Positions 19,282 through 27,930 of a DNA stretch of 64,000 nt are shown piece after piece (the first letter of the stretch is position 1; every line of letters starts with the position of its first letter). The stretch comes from Williamsia sp. DF01-3 (GTDB lineage: Bacteria; Actinomycetota; Actinomycetes; Mycobacteriales; Mycobacteriaceae), in NCBI RefSeq assembly GCF_023051145.1, contig NZ_JALKFS010000005.1, positions 3,179,733 to 3,243,732 of the forward strand, in the 5' to 3' direction. The notes under the pieces were generated by a model, which did no database searches, was not told where the DNA came from, and saw only the letters and a program-made list of their open reading frames with translations. Position numbers and translations under genes: made by a program.

Positions 19282-20224
19282 GGAAGGTGATCCGTTCCGA
19301 CAGCCAGACCAAGAAGCCGGCGACAACGCCGAATCCGAGGAACAGGACGATGCCTGCCGCCGCGCTCAGGCCGGCATTGAATGAGTGGAATCCGTAGTCC
19401 CAGAGGAGGTAATAGATGTTTGTGGTCGCACCGGCCGGCCCACCCTGGGTCAGGGTGTCGATCAGCGGGAAACTCCACTGGGCGCTGAGCAGGATGGTCA
19501 TGAGAGTGAGGAACACGAGAGTCGGCGACAGCAGTGGCAGGGTGATCCGCCGGCCGATCTGGAGCCGGGTTGCTCCGTCGAGCTGTGCGGCCTCGTCGTA
19601 ATCCGAGCTGATGCCGGCGAGACCGGCGGCCACTGCCAGCACCGCGAATCCGATCAAGTGCCATCCGGTGATGACGATGATCGCCAGTTGCGCCGTGTTC
19701 TTGTCGTAGATCCAGTTGTGGTCGGTTCCCAAGACCCTGTTGACGATTCCGCCACTGGGATCGAGCAGCCAGCGCCACACTGCTGCCCCTGCTACCGGCG
19801 CCACCAGGAAGGGCGCGAAGATGAACCCCTGGTAGATCCGCGAGCTTCGTACCGAGACACCCCGCATCGCGAACCCGATCACGACCGGAACCACCACGGT
19901 GAACGGCAGCAGACCGATGATGAGTACAACCGTCAGCCACACGGCATCACCGAGTGCCGGCAGTTCGAACAACTGCTCGTAATTGTCGGTGCCCACCGAC
20001 TTCATGGGACTTGCCGGAAGGAGGTTCCATGACACGGTGGACAACTGCACCGCTTGGACAAGCGGCCGGTAGGTCCACACCACCAAGAGGATCAACGCCG
20101 GGGTGAGGTACAGATAGGGCACGACGCCCCGCGTGAGCCGCGACCACCGCCGGGACCGCACAGGCGGTACCGGGGTGGTCGTCGAACTGTGTACGGGCGT
20201 CGGTGTCTGGACCGGAACGAACAT
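19271..20224 (-). CDS. ABC transporter permease, UgpA/MalF type
   Basis: Predicted product of 317 aa. A Pro/Thr-rich cytoplasmic N-terminus is followed by about six membrane segments (first: YLYLTPALILLVVWTY). The EAA motif is DYDEAAQLDGATRLQIGRRITLP. It lies between the phosphodiesterase gene (6-nt gap) and the second permease (11-nt overlap), completing a CUT1-type importer with the genes at 18382, 21091 and 22463. Confidence 0.9.
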   Translation of the reverse strand: MFVPVQTPTPVHSSTTTPVPPVRSRRWSRLTRGVVPYLYLTPALILLVVWTYRPLVQAVQLSTVSWNLLPASPMKSVGTDNYEQLFELPALGDAVWLTVVLIIGLLPFTVVVPVVIGFAMRGVSVRSSRIYQGFIFAPFLVAPVAGAAVWRWLLDPSGGIVNRVLGTDHNWIYDKNTAQLAIIVITGWHLIGFAVLAVAAGLAGISSDYDEAAQLDGATRLQIGRRITLPLLSPTLVFLTLMTILLSAQWSFPLIDTLTQGGPAGATTNIYYLLWDYGFHSFNAGLSAAAGIVLFLGFGVVAGFLVWLSERITFHDN

Positions 20225-20230
20225 CGTGGA

Positions 20231-21094
20231 TCAGTTCGCGTTCGGGGTGAGCGACCACAGTCGTTCGAGGGCCACCGACTGCGGTTCGCTGTACACATCC
20301 TCCACGCCGACGACGTCGACGGACGTGGCAACCGCAGATTCACCGAACAGGTCGATTCGGCTGAACCCGAAACCGACACCCGCCCGGTGCCTTCCCTGCG
20401 GCGGTACCGGATCGGTGCGGTACGACAGCGGCGGCCCGATCCAGACCGGGATGCCCGATATCGCCGAGGCACCGGTGTAGTGCGCATGGCCGCAGAGGAT
20501 CATCCGCACATCCGAGCCGGCGATGACCGACTCGAGCGCGCTCGGATCCGTCAGCCGAAGGAAGTCGACCGTGGCGACCGGCGACCGAACCGGCGGATGG
20601 TGCATCACCAGCAGCGTTCCGCGCGGGGCCCTGTCCTCCAATACCTTTGCCAGCCAGTCCAGCTGGACATCCTCGAGACTGCCGTCATGACGCCCCGGCG
20701 TGGTGCTGTCGAGTATCACAATGCGCAGTCCACCGATGTGATGGACCGCATCGAACGGCGCGCCGAGGTCGGTCGACCCATTGCGACTCAAGTCCAGGCC
20801 GATGCGGAACCCGGCGCGGTCATCGTGATTTCCCATCGCGTAACACAGCGTGGCGCCGAGCCTCGCCGCAGTGGGCTCCAACATCGTCCGCAGCGTTCGG
20901 TAAGCCTCGGGAGACCCTGCGTCGGCGAGATCGCCGGACACGATGATCGCGTCCACCGACCCTTCCCACGCGTCTAGGTGGTTGAGAACCTTACGCAGAT
21001 TCCGTGTTGTGTCCATCATCCCGTGCATCAGATCGCCGCCGCCGCTCAAATGCGTGTCGGTGAGCTGGATGACGGTGTGGTCGGGCCCGGTCAT
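20231..21094 (-). CDS. Cyclic-nucleotide/glycerophosphodiester phosphodiesterase (CpdA/GpdQ-like)
   Basis: Predicted product of 287 aa, a calcineurin-type metallophosphoesterase. The metal-binding blocks appear in order: DTHL, GDLAD, GNHD, HHPP and GHAHYTG. The family includes 3',5'-cAMP phosphodiesterases such as Rv0805 and glycerophosphodiesterases such as GpdQ. Its place inside a Ugp-type ABC operon (4-nt overlap with the binding-protein gene) favours processing of an imported glycerophosphodiester, but this is inference. Confidence 0.85.
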   Translation of the reverse strand: MTGPDHTVIQLTDTHLSGGGDLMHGMMDTTRNLRKVLNHLDAWEGSVDAIIVSGDLADAGSPEAYRTLRTMLEPTAARLGATLCYAMGNHDDRAGFRIGLDLSRNGSTDLGAPFDAVHHIGGLRIVILDSTTPGRHDGSLEDVQLDWLAKVLEDRAPRGTLLVMHHPPVRSPVATVDFLRLTDPSALESVIAGSDVRMILCGHAHYTGASAISGIPVWIGPPLSYRTDPVPPQGRHRAGVGFGFSRIDLFGESAVATSVDVVGVEDVYSEPQSVALERLWSLTPNAN

Positions 21095-22452
21095 GACACC
21101 GGCAGAAGCGTGTTCGCCTGCTCCTGCGCGGCCGTCAAGGCGGTCGCCGGATCGGCACCCTGGAACACCGCGGACTCCACGGCAGACATCACGCCGTCCC
21201 GAATCTGCAGGTATTCATTGCCGGGCATCGAGATCCACGGTTCCATCGACTTCAGCTGCTCCAGGTTCGGCTCGAGGAGCGGGTTCTGGGCCGCCCACTC
21301 CTGCAACCCGGCCGGGTCGTCCATCAAACCTGTGCGCAGCGGGAGATAGCCGATGCCACTGGAGATCTTGACGTAGGCCTGTTCGCTGGTGAGGAACTTG
21401 ATCAGCTCCCACGAAGCACGCTGTTTGGCGGGGTCCTGCGAGAAGATGAACAGCGACGCACCGGAGTTGGTCGGCACGACGGGCTTGTCGCCGAAGCTCG
21501 GCATCGTCGTGGATCGCAGGTCCCATTTGTCTTTGGCACCCTTGACAAACTGATCCTGAATGGCGCTTGTCTCCAGTAGCATTCCCATCTCGCCGCGAGC
21601 AAATGCTTCATAACCCTGCTTTTGTGTCAGCTTGGGAGTGGCTCCCGAGTTGACCATCTGCTGTGCCATGCTGACCACCTCGACCGCAGCCGGATCGGCA
21701 AATGTCAGCGCGTCCCGGTTCTCGGAGATCACCCGGCCACCGTTCGAGCGCACGAGACTCTGGAAGCACCAATCCTTTGCGGCCTTGGTCAGGCAGTCGA
21801 TGTAGGCACCGCCCTTGCCCGTCTTGTCAGCAATGGTCTTGGCAGCGACCGCAACTTCGTCCCAGGTACGCGGCGGGTTGTTCGGGTCCAGGCCGGCTTG
21901 CTGGAAAAGTGTTGCGTTGTAGTAGAACACCGGCGTCGAGAAGACGAACGGAACGCCGTACGTCTGGCCGTCCCAGTCGCTCAAGGTTCGGGCAGTCGGA
22001 GCGAACGGATGCGTGGTGCCCTCGAAGTTCTTGTCCACTGCCTCTTCGCCGACCAATTGATCCAGCGACTTTGCCTGGAGTTGATTCACCGTGAAGTCGA
22101 GATCGGAGAATCCCAGCTGTGCAACGTCAGGGGGATTGCCGGCGGTCATCTGATTGCGGATGCTGGAAATGGTGTCAGTGGCCGGATTGGGGCTGTTTCC
22201 AGCCGGCTTCTGCGGGGTGACGGTGATGTTCGGATGCTCTTTGGAGAAGTCTGCGAGCAAGCTGTTGAACGTGTCCGTCCACGCACCCGCCAGTCCGTAG
22301 TTGTAGCTCTCGAAGACGATCGAGACCTTCTGGTCGTCCGCCAATTCGGGAATGGCTGAGGTTTCTGTTTCGTCCGACGTACTCGACAAACAGCCGGTGA
22401 GCGTCAACAGTGACGCGATCAACGGCACGGCGATCTTGAGTCTGGCCTTCAC
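21091..22452 (-). CDS. ABC transporter substrate-binding lipoprotein (UgpB/MalE family)
   Basis: Predicted product of 453 aa from GTG 22452, with AGGAG 8 nt upstream; longer in-frame starts overlap the ATPase gene and are rejected. The signal peptide KARLKIAVPLIASLLTLTGC ends in a lipobox (LTGC), so it should be lipid-anchored outside the membrane. The body is a family 1 solute-binding protein (FVFSTPVFYYNATLFQQAGLDPNNPPRTWDE style). Substrate is unknown; sugars or glycerophospho compounds are usual. Confidence 0.9.
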   Translation of the reverse strand: MKARLKIAVPLIASLLTLTGCLSSTSDETETSAIPELADDQKVSIVFESYNYGLAGAWTDTFNSLLADFSKEHPNITVTPQKPAGNSPNPATDTISSIRNQMTAGNPPDVAQLGFSDLDFTVNQLQAKSLDQLVGEEAVDKNFEGTTHPFAPTARTLSDWDGQTYGVPFVFSTPVFYYNATLFQQAGLDPNNPPRTWDEVAVAAKTIADKTGKGGAYIDCLTKAAKDWCFQSLVRSNGGRVISENRDALTFADPAAVEVVSMAQQMVNSGATPKLTQKQGYEAFARGEMGMLLETSAIQDQFVKGAKDKWDLRSTTMPSFGDKPVVPTNSGASLFIFSQDPAKQRASWELIKFLTSEQAYVKISSGIGYLPLRTGLMDDPAGLQEWAAQNPLLEPNLEQLKSMEPWISMPGNEYLQIRDGVMSAVESAVFQGADPATALTAAQEQANTLLPVS

Positions 22453-22462
22453 GGCAGTGCTC

Positions 22463-23629
22463 CTACGTAAAAGAGAGTTGAGGATGGACGGGTCGTGCCG
22501 CCGGGTGCTGCCACTGCAGCCTCCGGCCGTTTTCGGGATCGAAGAGATGAAGATCAGAGCTGTCCGCGACAAGAGTGATCTCTGATCCGATGGTGAGGTC
22601 GCGAACACCGCCGATCCGAGACACCCGGGCGCACAGCGCGACCGAGTTGACCGAGCAGTGCAGCAGGACGTCCCCACCGAGATTTTCGGTGAGCGTCACC
22701 ACGGCAGGAAGTCGCACCACGTTGCTGGCCGGGTCCTGGACGCGCCCCTCGAAGCGGTCGTCCAGTCGGAGACGCTCGGGCCGGACACCGAGGGTCAAGC
22801 GAGCGGTGTTCACCTCTGCCTGCGTGGCCTCGATGCCGAGGGGCACAACCGATTTTCCGACGTGAGCAACCAGTCGACCGGCTTGGGCCACGATGTCGAC
22901 GTCTATGAGGTTCATCGGTGGGGCGCCGAGGAAAGCTGCGACAAACACCGACTGGGGGGTGTCGTACAGCTCCTCGGGAGTACCGACCTGCTCGACACGC
23001 CCCTTGTTCAGCAGCGCAATTCGGTCAGCCATCGTCATCGCCTCGACCTGGTCATGGGTGACGTACAGGAAGGTCTTGTTGACGCGCTTGTGCAGTTCGA
23101 TGAGCTCGGTACGGGTGACCGCACGCAGTCGGGCGTCCAGATTCGACAGTGGTTCATCCATCAGGAACGCGCCCGGATCGCGAACCATGGCCCGTGCCAA
23201 TGCGACACGCTGTCGCTGACCGCCCGACAACTGTCCCGGTCGCCGGTCGAGTAGTTCCGTCAGGCCCAGCGAAGCGGCCACGCGGTCGACCGTTTGTTTT
23301 GCCTCTTGCTTGGCCACTTTTGCGGTACGCAGGGGGAAAGCGATGTTCTTTGCCACCGTCAGATGTGGGTACAGCGCGTAACTCTGGAACACCATCGCCA
23401 GATTGCGTTCTCGGGGTGGTACTTCTGTGACATCGGTGCCATCGATCACCACGCTTCCCTCGGTCGGTGTCTCCAGACCGGCGATGATGCGCAGCAGAGT
23501 CGATTTGCCGCATCCGCTCGGTCCCAGGAGCACCATGAACTCGCCGCTCGGTACGGTCAGATCAATCGACTCGAGTACCGTCGTCCCGTCGAATCGCTTG
23601 GTCACCCCATCGAGGAACAGTTCGCTCAT
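22463..23629 (-). CDS. ABC transporter ATP-binding protein (UgpC/MsmK type)
   Basis: Predicted product of 388 aa from ATG 23629, which shares ATGA with the previous stop. Walker A GPSGCGKST is at 36-44, then the Q-loop in VFQSYALYPHLTV, signature LSGGQRQRVALARA, Walker B FLMDEPLSNLD and the H-loop VTHDQVEA. The C-terminal extension of about 150 residues is the TOBE/MOI regulatory domain found in CUT1 ATPases. It energises the two permeases downstream. Confidence 0.92.
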   Translation of the reverse strand: MSELFLDGVTKRFDGTTVLESIDLTVPSGEFMVLLGPSGCGKSTLLRIIAGLETPTEGSVVIDGTDVTEVPPRERNLAMVFQSYALYPHLTVAKNIAFPLRTAKVAKQEAKQTVDRVAASLGLTELLDRRPGQLSGGQRQRVALARAMVRDPGAFLMDEPLSNLDARLRAVTRTELIELHKRVNKTFLYVTHDQVEAMTMADRIALLNKGRVEQVGTPEELYDTPQSVFVAAFLGAPPMNLIDVDIVAQAGRLVAHVGKSVVPLGIEATQAEVNTARLTLGVRPERLRLDDRFEGRVQDPASNVVRLPAVVTLTENLGGDVLLHCSVNSVALCARVSRIGGVRDLTIGSEITLVADSSDLHLFDPENGRRLQWQHPAARPVHPQLSFT

Positions 23630-24537
23630 TCGACGGGCCCGGGTGTGGCGAGCTCGCCGGTCTCGATCCACTGTCGCACCACGGGCGCCAGCAGTCGCGA
23701 ATCGGCCAGCCAATCGACGTGACCGCGATGGGTGATCGAAGAGTCGCCTTCGATGTGCCAGCGAGTTACTTTGGCAGAAGACAGCTTCCGCACCAGGAAG
23801 TCGACGTTCGATTTCGGCCCGAGGGTGTCGTCGTCCAGCGAGATGGCCAGCACCGGGAGGTCGAGCTTGCTGATGAGCTCGTCGTAGTTCAGCTTGGTGC
23901 CCTTCGGCCTGTAACGGGCGGTCAACGAATGCCGCGACCAGTCGATCATCACTCCGCCGGCCATCGGACCAGGTATCAGGATCCCGCCCGGCCAGGATCC
24001 CTTGACTCGAGCCAGCAGCCCGATCCACTGGATGGTCGACAGCGCCTCGATCCAGCGTCGAGGCCCGAATGCGCGCCAGAAGACGGTGCCGGTCCCGATG
24101 ATCGTGACAGAGGCGACCGGGCCCTGCGTGCCTTGTGCAGCGGTTCGCAGCAGAGCCAGCTGGCCACCGAGGCTGTGTCCGAAGAGGTGTATCCGGGTCG
24201 CCTCGAATCGCTGACAAACAGCGTCGATGATCGCGGGGAGATCTTCTTCGAGCATCTCTCGGTAACCGAAGTCGGGACAGTCCGCGAGTGCCGGCCGCGC
24301 TTCACCTTGCGCACGGAGATCACAGGTGGCAACCTGCACGCCAGATTTGTTGAGTGCTTTGATCAAGGGCGCATAGTGCTTGGCCTTCATCGCCATCGCG
24401 GGGATGATCAGGACAACGGGTGCCTGCGCGTCGGTCGTGGGCCAGACACGCAGGGTGATCGTGATGCCCGGTACCGGCTCGACGACGATCGACTCCTGCT
24501 GTTTGAACGCGTCCGGACGCCCGGTTGTCTGCGTCAT
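23626..24537 (-). CDS. Alpha/beta hydrolase, monoacylglycerol-lipase-like
   Basis: Predicted product of 303 aa. The ATG at 24537 overlaps the thioesterase stop by 4 nt. It has a serine-hydrolase core with nucleophile GHSLGGQLALL and an N-terminal VLIIPAMAMKAKHYAPLIKAL lid entrance. A C-terminal Asp (SLDDDTLGPKSNV) and His (ITHRGHVDW) complete the triad. It probably cleaves an acyl ester, fitting the lipid theme. Both neighbours are translationally coupled. Confidence 0.8.
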   Translation of the reverse strand: MTQTTGRPDAFKQQESIVVEPVPGITITLRVWPTTDAQAPVVLIIPAMAMKAKHYAPLIKALNKSGVQVATCDLRAQGEARPALADCPDFGYREMLEEDLPAIIDAVCQRFEATRIHLFGHSLGGQLALLRTAAQGTQGPVASVTIIGTGTVFWRAFGPRRWIEALSTIQWIGLLARVKGSWPGGILIPGPMAGGVMIDWSRHSLTARYRPKGTKLNYDELISKLDLPVLAISLDDDTLGPKSNVDFLVRKLSSAKVTRWHIEGDSSITHRGHVDWLADSRLLAPVVRQWIETGELATPGPVE

Positions 24538-25067
24538 CGGACGACCTCTCCGTGCACCACATCGCACACGTACTCGAACGTGAACTTCGCAACGGTGACG
24601 TCGTCGGCGTTCAAGACCACCGCTTTGGCCGAGATGTCGTGACGGCCGGTGCTGACCGACGACGTGATGACCCTGAGTTCGCGCTCGTCGACCGTCGCGA
24701 CGGTTCGCAGGACACCCATCGCAGGCTTGCGGTACGACGCCGTGGCGGACTTGAGCACGAGACGTTCGATTGTGTTCAGCTTGGTCGCGGCGGCGCCGAC
24801 AAATGCGGCCGCGCCTGCGATATCCGCCGCCGTGTAGATCGCGCCCGCATGCACGGTACCCATGTGGTTCATACCCGATGCCTCGCCGCTAATTTCGACT
24901 ATGGCGTGTTCTGGGGTCAGTACGGTGATCGTGGTGCCCACATGCTTGCCGAAGGGCACGATCTCGTCAGAGCGTGATCGGAGCGCTTCGAAGTCGGGAT
25001 CGGCGTAGTCGATGTCGCCGAAAGCCGCGCCGAAGCTGCCGACAGGAACTGTGGTGCTGGTTGACAT
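24534..25067 (-). CDS. DUF4442/PaaI-type hotdog protein (putative thioesterase)
   Basis: Predicted product of 177 aa. The hotdog motif MNHMGTVHAGAIYTAADIAGAA resembles the PaaI/DUF4442 family, where His and Asp residues act on acyl-CoA. The remainder (ATASYRKPAMGVLRTVATV) is the usual beta-sheet. It lies 23 nt after the acyl-CoA dehydrogenase gene and overlaps the following lipase-like gene. Acyl-CoA hydrolysis is likely; the substrate is unknown. Confidence 0.78.
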   Translation of the reverse strand: MSTSTTVPVGSFGAAFGDIDYADPDFEALRSRSDEIVPFGKHVGTTITVLTPEHAIVEISGEASGMNHMGTVHAGAIYTAADIAGAAAFVGAAATKLNTIERLVLKSATASYRKPAMGVLRTVATVDERELRVITSSVSTGRHDISAKAVVLNADDVTVAKFTFEYVCDVVHGEVVR

Positions 25068-25090
25068 TATTCTCCTGGAGTCGATGTTGG

Positions 25091-26272
25091 TCAGTTGGGT
25101 AGCCGGCGTAGTGCACGCCGGGCAATCGACCAGCGCAGCACCTCCGTCGGTCCCTCGTAGATCCGAAATGCCCTGGCCTCCACCAGGAACCTGGCAACCA
25201 GGTGGTCCTCACAGACGCCGAGCCCGCCGTGCAGCTGGACAGCACGATCGAGGATGCGCCACACCGCCTCTGCCACAAATGCTTTGGCCACCGACGCGGC
25301 ATGACGAGCATCAGAGGCAGCGGGCCCTTGAGCATCGATCACTTCCGCCGCCCGCCGGATCAGCCCCTGGCTCGCCGCAATGTCGATTTCGGTGTCCGCG
25401 ATCATTGCCTGTGCAAAGCCGCTCTCCGCAATCGGTGATCCGAATGAGGTCCTCTTGGTCACATGCCGGCAGGCCAGGTGATGAGCCCGGATCGCGACGC
25501 CCAGCCAATTGACGCAGAAGATGACACGGGAGGGAGCAAGACGGGCCTGCGCGTAGACCATCGCGCTACCCACCTCACCGAGGCGCGCGTCGTCACCGAC
25601 CTCGCAGTCGGCGAAACGAACAATGCAGTGTCCGCCGGGTACACATCGGTCGAGCGTGGTCATCCGTTCCACGACCTCGACACCGGGGTTGTCGGCATCG
25701 ACGATGAACATCGTGGCGCCGTGCGCAGTGTCGGCAATACAGATGAAAAACGCCGCGCCATCTGCTCCGGTGGTGAAGTGCTTGTCTCCGTTGATGATCC
25801 ATCCGGTCGACGTCTGTAGCGCAGAAGTCATGAGCATCGACGGATCCGAGCCGGCGCCGGGCGCAGGTTCTGTCATCGCAATTGACGATCGAACCGTGCC
25901 GGACGCCAGGGGAGCGAGGTACCGCTCCTTCTGCTCCGGTGTTCCGGCGTGCTCCAAGAGATGGATGTTGCCGTCGTCCGGTGCCGAGCAGTTCACCGAG
26001 ATCGGACCGAGGAGGCTGGTGCCCGCCACCTCCATCACGTCGATCACTTCCGTCAAACTCAGATCCAACCCACCATGTTCACGCGAGGACAGCGGACCGA
26101 AAACTCCTGCAGCTCGCGCTTTTTCCTGAAGGTCGAGACGCATGTCGTCGGTTACCCGCAGGTTGTTGCGGATGACGTCGATCTCGACCGGGATCACTTC
26201 GTCCGTGATGAACGTCTGCATCCGCGCCTTCAGAGACGCTGGTGCCTGTGGTGGCGTCGTGGTGGCGGTCAT
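25091..26272 (-). CDS. Acyl-CoA dehydrogenase
   Basis: Predicted product of 393 aa. ACAD signatures are SIAMTEPAPGAGSDP (FAD/substrate region), HFTTGADGAAFFICIAD, and the C-terminal QLHGGLGVCEDHLVARFLVEARAFRIYEGPTEVLRWSIARR. It has an RxxxIYEGPTEV end as in long-chain ACADs. Its ATG at 26272 has GGAG 8 nt upstream, and nothing precedes it on this strand for about 375 bp, so it is likely the first gene of the 17-gene transcription unit. It catalyses alpha,beta-dehydrogenation of an acyl-CoA. Confidence 0.92.
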   Translation of the reverse strand: MTATTTPPQAPASLKARMQTFITDEVIPVEIDVIRNNLRVTDDMRLDLQEKARAAGVFGPLSSREHGGLDLSLTEVIDVMEVAGTSLLGPISVNCSAPDDGNIHLLEHAGTPEQKERYLAPLASGTVRSSIAMTEPAPGAGSDPSMLMTSALQTSTGWIINGDKHFTTGADGAAFFICIADTAHGATMFIVDADNPGVEVVERMTTLDRCVPGGHCIVRFADCEVGDDARLGEVGSAMVYAQARLAPSRVIFCVNWLGVAIRAHHLACRHVTKRTSFGSPIAESGFAQAMIADTEIDIAASQGLIRRAAEVIDAQGPAASDARHAASVAKAFVAEAVWRILDRAVQLHGGLGVCEDHLVARFLVEARAFRIYEGPTEVLRWSIARRALRRLPN

Positions 26273-26649
26273 CGAAGCACTCCGTCCTTCGGAACGGGCC
26301 AGAACTATCAGGACCCGCTCGTGGCTGCCTCGTACCGAGGCGGTCTGGAGTCAGTTTCTCCGAGCAGACGAGCCGGAGCGATGGCGATAGGGAGCGTCGA
26401 TTGCGCGAGTGAGACGTACCGGCCGCGAGTACACCGGCCCGGCACGTGCCGCGCTAGAGAAGCGGTGAGGGCGTGCCTCACGTTCAGCTCAAGGAACGGC
26501 AGTGTCTACCGACGTGCCGGCGCATGGTCGGCGATCAGCCGGCCGGCCGCCGGCATCGGTGGACGTTCCGCGGGCTCGTCTGCCCGCGAGCGAAAACCCT
26601 GGCTATCTGCTGCTTCGAGGAGCAGTGACTTCGAGTCTGGAGGTCTGAG
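26273..26649. other. Intergenic region holding the presumed promoter of the 17-gene operon
   Basis: No credible gene is seen in this 377-bp stretch between the acyl-CoA dehydrogenase start and the VOC gene stop. A small inverted repeat GTGAGG/CCTCAC lies at 26465-26481 with a 5-nt loop. I cannot place a -10/-35 pair with confidence. Confidence 0.5.
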
Positions 26650-27036
26650 TCACGCAGGCTGGAACAGCTCGACCAGATTGCCTGAGGGGTCAGAGACGAG
26701 AATTTGCTGACCTCCCGGGCCGCTCACGATGTCACTGCGAAATGGGACGTCGGCAGCTCGAAGTCGGTCGATTTCCGCGGCCAAATCTTCGACGATCAGA
26801 TGGATCCGGTTCCAACCGCCCGCGGTAGGCACTGCACCGTCCGGCTGGGTGCGTGCGCCGGAACTCGTCGGCCCGGAGAGCAACAGACGCAGGGGACCTC
26901 GAACCACATCGGCGAATGCGGGAGCTGCGCTGTAACGCAGAGTGAAGCCGAAGTGTTCGGTATAGAAGGCGATCGCAGCATCCACGTCAGTGACGATGTA
27001 TCGCACATTTGCGAGACTCGGATCAATAGATGTCAT
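26650..27036 (-). CDS. VOC (glyoxalase/bleomycin-resistance fold) protein
   Basis: Predicted product of 128 aa from ATG 27036, with GGAGAGG about 8 nt upstream. A single VOC domain is seen: VRYIVTDVDAAIAFYTEHFGF at the N-terminus, IHLIVEDLAAEIDRLRAADVPF in the middle, and ILVSDPSGNLVELFQP at the end with the metal-binding Glu. Family members are metal-dependent lyases, dioxygenases or binding proteins. Nothing fixes the substrate. Confidence 0.85.
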   Translation of the reverse strand: MTSIDPSLANVRYIVTDVDAAIAFYTEHFGFTLRYSAAPAFADVVRGPLRLLLSGPTSSGARTQPDGAVPTAGGWNRIHLIVEDLAAEIDRLRAADVPFRSDIVSGPGGQQILVSDPSGNLVELFQPA

Positions 27037-27183
27037 CACAACGCCTCTCCGGTAGAACGGGTCTTTCGCCATCGGGATTTTAGCGGACAAGCACCGTCGA
27101 TTTGCCGGCCCATCGGTCATGTCGCCTGACGGCCGCCGGTCGATGACCTGATTGGGACTCCGCTCGGCTGCCATGGTCGCATT

Positions 27184-27203
27184 ATTCGCACACATGTGCG
27201 AAT
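27184..27203. promoter_or_regulatory. 20-bp palindrome resembling a variant SOS/LexA box
   Basis: ATTCGCACACATGTGCGAAT has 9-bp perfect arms and a 2-bp centre, and abuts the ATG at 27204. Its core TCGCACACATGTGCGA differs from the actinobacterial LexA box TCGAACACATGTTCGA by one symmetric change per half-site. It may be the operator of the downstream gene for LexA or another dimeric repressor. Confidence 0.55.
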
Positions 27204-27926
27204 ATGGTCACGATGAACGCGCGCGGAAAGACCGGACTGAGTACCGAGGACCTGGCATCGCTGACCACGGCACTTACCGCCGGCAAGCGGGTCACCGTCT
27301 ACCTCCGTGATCCGATGCCATCGCTTGATCTGCCCGCGGGAGCATCAGCGCGTGTGATATCCGTCGACGGGTCGACGGTGACAGTGCGGCCGAAAGGTGT
27401 CGACGACCAATTGCCGTTCGAGGCCGATGAACTGCTGAAGACCCGGACGGCAGCAACACCGACACCAGCGCGCCAGCGGCCGGTCAAGGCGACGCCCGCA
27501 TCACCCAGACCATCAGGCGCGTCGACCGCACCGAAACCCATTGCATCGCAGGCAAAGACGACATCCGAACCTGCGAAACCAACATCGGCGCAACCGAACC
27601 CTGCGCCGCCAAAACCGGTGCGACGCCCTAAACCTTCCAGCGCAGTAAGTGTCACCATCACGTCGGCTGGCGACACCGCGTGGACGGTGTCGTTGTCGCA
27701 CGGAACCAAGAAGCAGGGCAAGGCCACCGAGGTCACCTCAGACCGGGTGGCGCGAGCGATGCAGGTGCTCGGTGACGACGCCGCAATCCAAGCCGTCAAT
27801 GCAGTGATCGAGTCGGCACGGACGGCGGCCCAGAAAAGGATTGACGAGTTGAGCCAGGAGCTCGAAGCAGCAAAAGCCATGCTTGCACATCTTGAGGTTC
27901 AGGCGGAGGGCTCTGACTACGAGTAG
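27204..27926 (+). CDS. Small actinobacterial protein with P/A-rich linker and C-terminal coiled coil (DUF6319-like)
   Basis: Predicted product of 240 aa; a second ATG at 27213 would give 237 aa and leave more room after the palindrome. The N-terminal 75 residues look like a compact beta domain (KRVTVYLRDPMPSLDLPAG...). A low-complexity A/P/T/K linker spans about 80-145. A second conserved block follows (SVTITSAGDTAWTVSLSHG), then a helix rich in A/E/Q/L that could form a coiled coil. I recall similar proteins annotated DUF6319 in mycolata but cannot confirm it. Function is unknown. Confidence 0.7.
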   Translation: MVTMNARGKTGLSTEDLASLTTALTAGKRVTVYLRDPMPSLDLPAGASARVISVDGSTVTVRPKGVDDQLPFEADELLKTRTAATPTPARQRPVKATPASPRPSGASTAPKPIASQAKTTSEPAKPTSAQPNPAPPKPVRRPKPSSAVSVTITSAGDTAWTVSLSHGTKKQGKATEVTSDRVARAMQVLGDDAAIQAVNAVIESARTAAQKRIDELSQELEAAKAMLAHLEVQAEGSDYE

Positions 27927-27930
27927 CCTC

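Noticed and set aside
19385-20032. 215-aa plus-strand frame
   Set aside because: Antisense to the UgpA-like permease; sequence is Asp/Arg/Gln-rich without family likeness.
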